Assembly (NCBI GenBank): GCA_035578155.1
Contig: JAPWDM010000005.1
Location: 53,512,454-53,576,453, forward strand
Reading direction: 5' to 3'
From: Brachynemurus nebulosus
Taxonomy: Eukaryota > Arthropoda > Insecta > Neuroptera > Myrmeleontidae
DNA length: 64,000 nt
Shown here one piece after another: positions 26,571-37,842 of the stretch. The number at the start of each line of letters is the position of its first letter. Position 1 is the first letter of the stretch. The translations under genes and the position numbers were made by a program. The notes beneath the pieces were generated by a model. The model was given only the letters and a program-made list of their open reading frames with translations. It was not told the DNA's origin and did not search any database.

Positions 26571-27705
26571 AGGTTTTTTCGGTTCGTTCGTTTTGAGAGG
26601 AGATTCGATTCAATTCAGTGAGTTGAATCACTCGTCAAGTGACTAACTGAATTGAATCAGTCAACGAGAATTGAATCGACTCTTTCAACTCGTGAGTTGA
26701 AAGAATATAATTATGTGTATCACACACTCACTCATTAACTCACTCACTCACTTGAGAGTGTATGACATACATATGAGACTTTATTCAGTTTTCAATCCCT
26801 GCTTCAGTTTACTTATTACAATAGATTTGTTCAAAAATTCCATAAACATCTATTTAACTGTATGTAACGTGTATATGTACATCGTACATGATACTAATGA
26901 TACTATGGGTATGGTAGGTATAGGTATGCGAATACTAAACTTGATATTTTTTTAGATCTAAATATTTTAAATTTTATAATCCCTATTTTTTAAAAGGCAT
27001 AAAACAATTTTTAAATCAAATTTAGGCCACATGCCTAATAAAGTAATAAAAAAACAAACATACCCCATTTTATATATACACTATAAGTACAGATATTAAA
27101 ATATGTGATTCTAAGAAAAAGTATATGTATTTTATCTTTCAATATATTCAGATTTTTAAAATAAAATTTGCTCGTTTATTATCAGATTATCAGATCTCCA
27201 TTAGTTTTTCTTCAAAACACCATTGAGTGTGATTAACAATCCATATTTTCCATTCTAATCTATTTTTATATTTTAACTGCTGTGTATTTTTAATGTTGTA
27301 TTTATTTTTAAAATTTTTTTGTGTTGGTTGTGCATTAATTTTAACAATAAAATTATTATTATTAGTTAAGTCATTTAATTATTATTTGAAGTACATATAT
27401 TAATGCACAAATTTTGTTCCAACTACAGGTAATTTTTTCTAAAATTTTCAAAAACTTTAATTTTATTCTGTTATAATAATTTTACCCTAACACTCATTCA
27501 CTTGAGTGAGTGTACCAAATGAGTGTATTGGTTTGTTGATTCATATTTGAAGTTGTGCCAATCAGTTGTGTAAAGTGAGTGAGTGAGTGATTCAATTCAT
27601 AAAGACAAGTGAACCAATAGTATCAAGTGAGGGAGTGATTCAATTCATTGAATCGATTCACCACAGTGAGCGGAGTCAAAAGATTCAACTCACTAAAAAG
27701 AATGA
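26571..27705. repeat. Inverted GATTCAA/TTGAATC-rich ends, possible TIR element
   Basis: The left block (26590-26760) and right block (27484-27700) are rich in AGTTGAATCACTC, GATTCAATTCA and ACTCACTCACT in opposing orientation. They flank an AT-rich non-coding core. Boundaries and duplication are unclear. Confidence 0.45.
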
Positions 27706-28008
27706 TTATTCCCATAACTAGTTTGCAATGTAGTGTAACTGCAACAAAAATAAACAGTTTTTTTTTTTTTTTTTAATATTAGATATTTATTTTGTGAATA
27801 CGTATGTATAAAAAAACATCTAAAAATCTATAAAATTCATGTAGATCGATCACTATCGTTTAACCCTTTTAAAAAATTCAAATTGATATATCACGATAAA
27901 AGTATTTACATAATACAAAACATACAATTTTAACAAAATTTCCAATTGGATGGGTAAATATAAAACCATGTTTTATTGCTGACATTTTTCGTCTAAAGTT
28001 ATAGTCTG

Positions 28009-28488
28009 CAGGGCCGCGCCAAGGGACATTTGCGCTGGGGTGCAAGACAAAAATTGCCGCCCCTAAAACCCCAAACTTATTTCTAATACATTTTTGATAA
28101 TAAAATATATGCCTCCCGGCTACCAGTTTACTTACTATATATACTTACTTTAATGAAATGCAAGATTGATAAATGTTTTATGTGTAGAATTCAACGACGG
28201 TTTTTATAAAATTAAAGCGTGCAAGAGCATGTTCGATCCCGATCCCGTTTGATCTCGCCGATTACCGCGCAAATGATTGTTGTCGCTGGTCAACAATCGG
28301 AATAATCGGATTACCGATGGGTCACAACAATCATAATAGACAAGTATTTAAGCAAAATGCGGGTAACATTTAAGTGTCATCAAAATTACCACATAAAAAT
28401 AGTAACAATTTTATATTTTATTTGCCGCCCCCAAAGCATGCCGCCGGGGTACTAGGCACCCCTAACACCCCCGCTTGGCGCGGCCCTG
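28009..28488. mobile_element. hAT-type MITE with perfect 8-bp duplication, 480 bp
   Basis: The TIR CAGGGCCGCGCCAAG and its inverse CTTGGCGCGGCCCTG are flanked by ATAGTCTG at 28001-28008 and 28489-28496. It is non-coding. The eight-bp duplications and CAGGG ends are typical of hAT. Confidence 0.88.
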
Positions 28489-28496
28489 ATAGTCTG

Positions 28497-29697
28497 TTAT
28501 CTACGCAACATATTGTTAGAAGCAAAGTTATTTTGGTCATAGTGTACATGTAATACATACAATGTTTATAGAATATTGCATATAGTATGCTCCATTAACA
28601 CAAAATTTCAATATTATATATTCACAGTTTGCTAGTCTGCTTGTAGGACATTTGTAGTTTGTAGAACACTATAATCGATTCCGTACATCTACAGCTTATC
28701 GAAGATTCAAGAATTCTATTTATTAGATATCGTCTTAGGTCGAGGCGACATTGTTATGGATCCTTCGCACACACAGAACCTCAATCTAGAGCTCCAAAGT
28801 GGATTAATCCTGCCCTGCCGACACCCTTTTTGTATTGAATTTTGTATATTGCAATTTATTGATTTTTGAGATCAAAATTTTTCTCTTGCATGTTGACCAT
28901 AATATAGCAATTCCTCATGAACTTTTGCCTGGTGGAGATACAAAATTTAACTACAACGTTCAAGGTGGACAAATATGTCAGTTTATCAGCACATTATTTT
29001 TACACAATTTTACTATTTTCTTTAAAAAAAAGTATTTTTTTTTAATACTGTGTTTGAATTTTTCATAGAGAGTTTATTTACCAGATTCTACAAAATAATA
29101 AAAATTATTAGCAACCCTACTATCGGATATCACTTTATTTTTAAATTTTCATAAAAATTACTTCTTATGTTTTTTTTTATTTTTTATTTTTTTTTTTTAA
29201 ATTAATTATATTTATTTAAGGTAAATTAAGCAAATGTATGGGTGTATTGTCGAATGTCAAACCTTTGCCTGAATTTGAATTAACTTTTTCTTAAAATGAC
29301 TAGTTTTTAATTAGGAATTTTATAAAACAACGCCATTTCACGAAATACCTATGTATATGAATAATTAGACACATTATGATCTGACTAATTATAGGATCGT
29401 CCATCGACATATACATAAATAAATATTTATGAATTTTTATATAAATAGATAATGTATGCATCACTGAAATTAAATATTTGAAATCTATTTATTTTATGGT
29501 CTGAATAATGACGATTTCACTGGCTCTCTCAAAAAAAAAAAAGAAAAAAACATCATAAAAATTCAAAATTGATTAACTATTATTGATAATACGACCAAAC
29601 TAGAGTACAGTTTATTGGCCCACTTTTATTTTTCACATTTAATTCTACAGGCAATAAATATGTATATAATTTTTTTTTATTATTGATGCATATGATA
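28497..29697. other. Non-coding DNA
   Basis: A GC-richer patch at 28735-28830 is unrecognised. The rest is A/T-rich. Confidence 0.4.
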
Positions 29698-29699
29698 TA

Positions 29700-30075
29700 C
29701 AGTAGACTCTCGTTAATTAAAAACCTGCGATAATTCGAAACTCTCTATAATTCAAAGGAGTTCCCTACAAAATCTCTTTATATTTTAAACCAAAATAATA
29801 CATTTTTATACACTTGGTAATTCGAATGAAAAAATCATTGCTACGTAACAAAACGACGCGTTAATTCGAACTCATCGGCGTCAAACACTCGACAATTCAA
29901 AGTTGCAGAGAGAAAGAGACAGAAAGATTGTAAGTACATTTTGAGACAAGTTCAAATTCATTCATCGCAAATACTTAAAAAATTAAAATTGTTGTTACCT
30001 GCGATAACTCAAATCTCTCTATAATTCGTAATATTTTAAGAGTCCCTCGAGTTTCAAATTAACGAGAGTCGACTG
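29700..30075. mobile_element. Pogo/Tigger-type MITE, 376 bp
   Basis: The ends CAGTAGACTCTCGTTAATT and inverse AATTAACGAGAGTCGACTG are flanked by TA. Internal repeats of CGATAATTCGAA type occur, as in pogo-family MITEs. Confidence 0.8.
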
Positions 30076-30077
30076 TA

Positions 30078-30811
30078 GTATATAATTCGCTAAGCACCAT
30101 TTTGCAGCAGCTAGTTGAATACAAAATAATATGTATGTGGATAGTGGTATAAAATTTAAAATATTATTCGGTTTATTATTTTGCTTTTCAATAAATGGTT
30201 ATTTTACATTTTGAAATAAATAAAATTGCTATAAATTTCAATTCAGTAACAACTTAAATGCAAAAATACTGTGAAAAATCAAAAGTACGATTTCAATCAT
30301 AAAACATAAAATAAAAACTATTTCCAGTTCAAATTCTTTTTATATGTTTAGTAATATGACAATTTAATTCTATAACTTATGATAATATCAAACACTCTTT
30401 GAGCAAGTCATCGGGTGTAAGTTGTACTTGCACGAATAGTGTTCCGTATGATCAATTGTTATTATGGATTTGATATAATAGCATATGAGGATAGGTAAAA
30501 CATTTTTTCTGATAAATGAGCTTTATTCTTGGAAGAAACTATAGTTCTCGATTTCAAAACGATCGTATATTTACCTCTTGACCTATTTACGCTTATCAAA
30601 AAGAAACAAAAATATCTACCGAATGAAGTGTCAATTCTATTTTGAAGTAGTGTTCAATTATTTAAGTACTTCAAAAGTATTCCGTGATGAAAAAGGTTTG
30701 GAGACACGAACATAACACAAGACCAAATGAAGAGTGGACTTCAAAAACAGGCTGTGCCAAAAAAAGAATTGAGTTAGACCAGAAAAAGAAATCTAAGTTT
30801 CACTGCCAACA
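30078..30811. other. Non-coding DNA
   Basis: There is no recognised feature. Confidence 0.4.
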
Positions 30812-30819
30812 ATCTAGAC

Positions 30820-31056
30820 CAGGGGTGGCCAACCCGCGGCCCGCGGGCCGCATGTAGCGCGCTTTGAACTTTTTTTGGCCCGCGAGATTCATCACACTTA
30901 TACAAAATATATTTATTTTATAATGACCAAGGTAGTGAAAACCAATATCTTAAAAAAATACATAATATATGGGAACACATAATTTTATATGCGGCCCGCG
31001 GAGTTATGATGTGCTTCCAAAGTGGCCCGCCAGATCATTTGGGTTGGCCACCCCTG
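30820..31056. mobile_element. hAT-type MITE with perfect 8-bp duplication, 237 bp
   Basis: The TIR CAGGGGTGGCCAACC and inverse GGTTGGCCACCCCTG are flanked by ATCTAGAC (30812-30819 and 31057-31064). The ends contain GGCCCGC blocks. Confidence 0.88.
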
Positions 31057-31064
31057 ATCTAGAC

Positions 31065-33152
31065 AGTATGCTAAAATTAATCTTTTTTTTTTTCACTTAG
31101 CTTGCTTTAGAATACCAGTCTTCAAATGATATTTTAATATGTTAATAAATATAGGACAGTTAAAAGCAAGGAATCTATATGTACAGGGAGCATACTGTAT
31201 AATCAATTTAAAAATTAAATTAAAAATTAAAACCTATTTTAGGTTTATATCTTTGTTTAATTTATATTTTTCAAGTAGTCGTATTTTTCTCCCCTTTTTA
31301 AGTTTGTATAATGAATTTCCAGAAAATTAATATTCAAATATTAAAAATATGGCAAAATTCAAAAAAGAATTGAAAACATATTTGATTAAAGAATGCCTTT
31401 ATCACTAGGTGTGTAGCAAATCAGTATATGCTTTTACTCTAATTCTGAGATTTTTTATTATTTTTTTTGATTTTAATCTAGGTAGTGTTAATATTTTAAA
31501 TAAATTTTAATTATAAATTAGTATTTTGTAAGTTTCATCTAATGATCCTGTTTGTAAGGTAATATGCTTCCAACATTTTACTAAATTAGCTACTGCATCC
31601 AACTCAAATGTCTCGACTCTTTAAATGTATTGGGAAACACATATACAATTTATAAAATAACTATCAACGACTTTTTACGAGTCAAGGAAAGAGTCATTTA
31701 ACACATTGAGAACCCTCCAAACACAAGAGCTCTATCTTCACTTAAAATTTTCAAACTTTTTAATTCTCATAGATTATAGATATTGTTTTAAAACCTTTAG
31801 ATCGACTCTATATGTATACATGTAAGACTCTGCTAGACATTCAGACATAATACGCAGTTTTCTAAAACAAGTGAAACACTCAGAACTTTTATGATTTAAC
31901 TTAGAATACATCAATAATTAGATAAGTGTTTCCCAAACTGTGTTCCGTAAACCGTCATCAAATTTTCTACCGAAATATTTTTGAAAATGGCGTCGAGGGA
32001 AATATTATTAACAATTGCGTAGGAACAACATGGGTAGGTATTATGAGTTTAATCTCTTTAGTTTCAGGTTTTTCTTTCCTTTTGTTCGTAAAAATTAATT
32101 TTGGTAAGTTTATTAACTACTTAAATAAAATTGTTTGTACAATAAGGTTCTAGTCTTCCGTACAAATTTTGAATCTTAAAATGTGTTCCGCAATGAAAAC
32201 AGTTTTTAGAAACACTGACTTAGAGCATATCTATTGAAAACGTATATTTTAATACCCACATTTAAAAATTTTCCAACAAATTGGTAATTATTTGTTTATT
32301 GTAGTAAAAATAATTATAAATGAAATATGTGAGGCATTTAATTCAATTACTGTATCGAAAAATAATTCTTATTTTTTAAAACAAATTCATTTCAATTAGG
32401 TGAACGTGTTGGTTATGTTGTATAGTTTAATTAAATAAATATTTATTTATATTTAAAATACATTAAAATGTTATTAAAGTACGAATGAATTGTAATTTAA
32501 TTATCTATATAATAGTATAGCTAGAAAACAGTATACCACAAAACATATTTATTTATTATTACTAACAATAAGTATCCTATAGTATAAAGTACCGTAAAAC
32601 GAATAAAATATTGTAATTATTGTAACTAAGTAAGAGTTTTTATTTGAGTTTATCATAAGCTAGTGCTGATAAACAATATTAATTTAAAATAATCTTCAAT
32701 CTGGTAAGGTTAAAAAAAAACATTAAATATGAAAGTTAATAGTGGAAAAATGCAAAATTTTGGTTAAATTCTTTTGGAATTTAGGCAAAATTGTGTTAAC
32801 GTTTAGAAGGATAGTGAATTTCATATCTCAGTTCCTTTGTTTATTCAAAATATATACCATTATGCTAATATTTTACCAATATCCGACATTCCCAATATCC
32901 GACATATTTATCTAAATTAATAACCTACGTCAAACAGACATAATTGGGGTGAATATGGACAAATGGAGAGTGAAAAGGGGCGAAAGTAGGGGCGAATAGG
33001 AACCCAAAGAGAATTAATAGCGGCAAATCAGGAGTGAATAGGATTTAACGTACCAGGGCTGACTAAAATTTTGTGAATAATTCATTATGATTGAAAAAGT
33101 ATACAGACATATTTTTTTGAGCTAACTTGCTTCATGAATAGGGTTTCATTTT
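31065..33152. other. Non-coding DNA with a weak TIR pair
   Basis: 31926-32218 has AGTGTTTCCCAAACTGTG at one end and the inverse of AGTGTTTCTAAAAACTG at the other, perhaps an old hAT-like MITE. The remainder is AT-rich without genes. Confidence 0.45.
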
Positions 33153-33615
<463 letters not shown>

Positions 33616-33707
33616 AAAATAAGTTCTGGACCCACCATCCACTACCGGGGCGGTTCTAGAAACCTCCGGCGGTGGGTGGAGTAATGTGATCGAAAATTTT
33701 TTCTAAT

Positions 33708-33852
33708 CTAACTGAACCTAACGGAACTTGATCTAACCTAACCGAACCTAAGGAAATTTGGTCTCAAACCTAACCGAACCTAAGGAAATTTTTTCTAACC
33801 TAACCGAACCCAACAAAATTTTTTCTAACCTTACTGAACCTTATTGATCTAT
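33708..33852. repeat. CCTAA-like minisatellite
   Basis: There are about four units of roughly 35 bp of type TCTAACCTAACCGAACCTAA followed by GGAAATTTT. CCTAACC resembles the insect telomere repeat (TTAGG) but is embedded in longer units. Confidence 0.6.
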
Positions 33853-33884
33853 AATTTATATAAACTGAATTTATTATTAGCAAA

Positions 33885-33997
33885 TTTCCAGAATGGAATT
33901 CAGCTATTACAGCCACTGTCATAACGCGACTTTAGCCCGGGAATATAGCAGAAACTTGTTTTGAGATCCCTAGAAATCGAAAATAATATTCACCAAA

Positions 33998-34075
<78 letters not shown>
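33885..34075. repeat. (TA)n-bearing repeat family, copy 5 (partial)
   Basis: It runs from TAGCAAATTTCCAGAATGG to the (TA)n at 34002-34075. Confidence 0.7.
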
Positions 34076-35411
<1,336 letters not shown>

Positions 35412-35430
35412 CCTCCCTCCTTAAGACGAA
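35412..35430 (-). promoter_or_regulatory. Polypurine tract
   Basis: The minus strand reads AAGGAGGGAGGA immediately before the 3' LTR. It would prime plus-strand DNA synthesis and overlaps the end of env. Confidence 0.8.
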
Positions 35431-37007
35431 AGCGGTGGCCATAGAAGTTTGACTTCTTGGGACGGCGCTTTTGGTTGGTATTGTACTTGAATTGAAGAAT
35501 CCTCTTGAATATGTGCTTGAAGTGATGCATTCTCTTGGAACGGCTTCCTTGTGTAACGAATAATGAATAGGATACTGGTGATTAACATGGTTGCAAGAAT
35601 AAAGTAAGTAGTAGATACGTGAATAGTGCCATGTGTCCGCAGTAGCTGGATTTCTTCTCGATTTTCTAAATGATAGTTTTTCAATTTGTTGAGGTCCAGT
35701 TTTTCTTCCAATTTGGATATGTTGACCGGAAGATTGTATGTTGGTTGCAAATAGATTTTTTCCCATTTTCTTAATATTTTACTATCGTAGGTAATGTCGT
35801 TGATTTTTACGGAACAGTTTTCAAAGCGTATTAAAATGGTTCCCATGATGGTTCGATTTTTGATGCCGCATGTTGAACTAATGACAATTCCATATGAGTT
35901 CTTGATGATGATGTGGTTGTTGTAGATTTGTTTGATTTCGGTTATGTTGTTGTAGTATTCATAGATGCAGGTAGGCGATTGATTGGAAAGTAGATTTCCG
36001 ATGCACTTTGAATTTTTCAGCTTAATTGCTGCAGTTTTGGGCTCGCATACGTAGATTTCCTCTATTTTGGGGCACGCATTATCGACCTCGTACAACTGAT
36101 ATTCATTGGAAATGGTATATGGTTTGGGAAATTTTATTGTTTTTAAATGAACATTTGGTAAAGGTTCTAATTTGTTTAATTGATAGGTAGAGGATTGGAA
36201 ATTAGGTATCTGTATGTTAAAAATTATGTTGCTATCGTTGTAATAAGCCTGCAGTTTAAGGAACTCGTATGATTTGATGGGTATGCCTTGTTTGTTCAAT
36301 GAATTATAAGCGTACTCTAGTTCATCTGGAAGTAGAATAGGCTTTGCGACAATATTAAGTTTTGCCAAATTAATGGATTGTATGATATCTTTAATGTGGT
36401 CATTAAATGTCCCAATATTGAAATTAATTCTGTACGCGTATTGTATAATTTTTAATTCGCTTTGTTCTTTTTGACCGATGTTCGTATATAAAGATTTCAA
36501 ATATCTGTTAATAGAATTTTGCTGATCGTTTATGTGTTTGGTGATGTTTTCAAATCGTTCGATCATTTGGGAGTTAATGCGGACCTGCTTGTTTAATTGA
36601 TTCACAACGTTATTTTGATTTAGTTTTAAATTTTCTATATTTTTATTAATTTCGATGGCATCGTTATGATCCATGTTGCCAGTAATCTGTTTAATGACTG
36701 TTCCTAAACCGTCTATCAATCCTCGCTTAGTAATTTTTCTTGGTAGTAAAATTTGGAGATTTTCTTTCAATTCTTTAAATTTTAGCCGAATAATTTCCTC
36801 GAATTCTGTATTAGGGAGTTTTTGTGAAATGAGATTGATTGAGTTTTCAATATTAAATAGATTTTCTTTGTAATTATTAAGATTAATAATGTGAATATAA
36901 TGGTCATAACTATTCACGACTCGTGCTTGGCCTAGGTTCATTACTAGGATCCCTGGATTGTTGGTCTGGTCTATTATTTCTATTTTCTGCGCTGTTACCG
37001 ACAGCAT
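35421..37007 (-). CDS. env: Envelope fusion protein, baculovirus-F-like, 528 aa plus spliced leader codons
   Basis: It is the class of Env that errantiviruses share with baculovirus F proteins. A furin-type cleavage motif RKITKR is followed by a GL..GLG..IKQITGN fusion-peptide-like stretch (about residues 96-115). Long helical segments follow, then a Cys-containing ectodomain with several NxS/T sites, a transmembrane segment near residues 468-487 and a cytoplasmic tail. The ATG (37007) lies 4 nt after a splice acceptor (TTGCAG, exon start 37011). Joining to the leader donor at 41998 keeps the frame and adds a short hydrophobic N-terminus starting at an ATG at 42020, which makes a good signal-peptide candidate. 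The ORF appears complete. Confidence 0.88.
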   Translation of the reverse strand: MLSVTAQKIEIIDQTNNPGILVMNLGQARVVNSYDHYIHIINLNNYKENLFNIENSINLISQKLPNTEFEEIIRLKFKELKENLQILLPRKITKRGLIDGLGTVIKQITGNMDHNDAIEINKNIENLKLNQNNVVNQLNKQVRINSQMIERFENITKHINDQQNSINRYLKSLYTNIGQKEQSELKIIQYAYRINFNIGTFNDHIKDIIQSINLAKLNIVAKPILLPDELEYAYNSLNKQGIPIKSYEFLKLQAYYNDSNIIFNIQIPNFQSSTYQLNKLEPLPNVHLKTIKFPKPYTISNEYQLYEVDNACPKIEEIYVCEPKTAAIKLKNSKCIGNLLSNQSPTCIYEYYNNITEIKQIYNNHIIIKNSYGIVISSTCGIKNRTIMGTILIRFENCSVKINDITYDSKILRKWEKIYLQPTYNLPVNISKLEEKLDLNKLKNYHLENREEIQLLRTHGTIHVSTTYFILATMLITSILFIIRYTRKPFQENASLQAHIQEDSSIQVQYQPKAPSQEVKLLWPPLSS

Positions 37008-37842
37008 TATCCTGCAATTTAAGTGGACGTCTTAATTTTTGTTTGTTTAACTTTCTATTCTTATTATCTAATATGGTTATTTTATTATTTTTAGATACAG
37101 CAGTTTGTTTGAATTTAGCATGTAGTTTGTTATTATGTTTGTTTTCAGTTAGATACGCGTTTGTGCCGGGTACGTAATTTAGGGGTTCATGTCTATCTCT
37201 ATTTAATTTTACAATTTTTTCTTGTTTCTTTTCTAACACGTAGTTATTAACTTTGTCGTACAAGTTTTGTTGTTTTTCGTTTATGTCGTTCAAGTCAGGT
37301 TTTAAGCTCATGTCATATGTTCTGCCAAAGAAAAGTTCAAAAGGAGTGTACCTAGTAGTTGAATGGACCGAATTATTATACGTGAAAATTGCAGATAGTA
37401 ATTTTTGTTCGGGTTCCATTTCTCTATTTTTGGGATCTTTATGGATAATTCTGTAAATTTCTAACAGTGTCGAGTGAAATCGCTCGATGGGTGAATTTGA
37501 ATTTGAACTTCGTACCGAAGTAGTGTGCAAATTTATGTTATAGTTATCACAAAATTGACGAAATCGAATAGAATCAAATCCTTTTTCAGAATCTACAACT
37601 AGTGTTGTAGGTTTTCCATATGTGGCTATAAATTTTGAAAATGCTTCTATTAGGTGTATGCTATTTCTACTAAGGAGAATGTATCCTTGTGCAAATTTAG
37701 AAAATTTATCAATTATAGTAAATATTACAAGTTTATCGATATAAAATATATCTGCATGTACGATTTCAAGTGGACGGACTGGTGTAGGGGTTAACTGAAA
37801 TTTTTGTTTTGGGGGTCTCCTATCATATTTATTTCTTGACAT
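36910..37842 (-). CDS. Integrase catalytic core and C-terminal part (frame-shifted from pol)
   Basis: It is the continuation of pol after an apparent 1-nt loss, not an independent gene; the ATG at 37842 is fortuitous. The DDE core is visible: Asp in VHADIFYID, Asp in VVDSEKGFDS and Glu in SPIERFHSTL. A basic C-terminal region follows, with a polar tail. The 3' end overlaps the start of env by about 98 nt, as is usual in errantiviruses. Confidence 0.88.
   Translation of the reverse strand: MSRNKYDRRPPKQKFQLTPTPVRPLEIVHADIFYIDKLVIFTIIDKFSKFAQGYILLSRNSIHLIEAFSKFIATYGKPTTLVVDSEKGFDSIRFRQFCDNYNINLHTTSVRSSNSNSPIERFHSTLLEIYRIIHKDPKNREMEPEQKLLSAIFTYNNSVHSTTRYTPFELFFGRTYDMSLKPDLNDINEKQQNLYDKVNNYVLEKKQEKIVKLNRDRHEPLNYVPGTNAYLTENKHNNKLHAKFKQTAVSKNNKITILDNKNRKLNKQKLRRPLKLQDNAVGNSAENRNNRPDQQSRDPSNEPRPSTSRE

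Noticed and set aside
33708..33852. True telomeric array
   Set aside because: Only a few long units with CCTAACC inside, not uniform 5-bp TTAGG repeats.
36910..37842. Independent integrase gene
   Set aside because: It is the continuation of pol after a frame break, with the zinc domain in the other frame.
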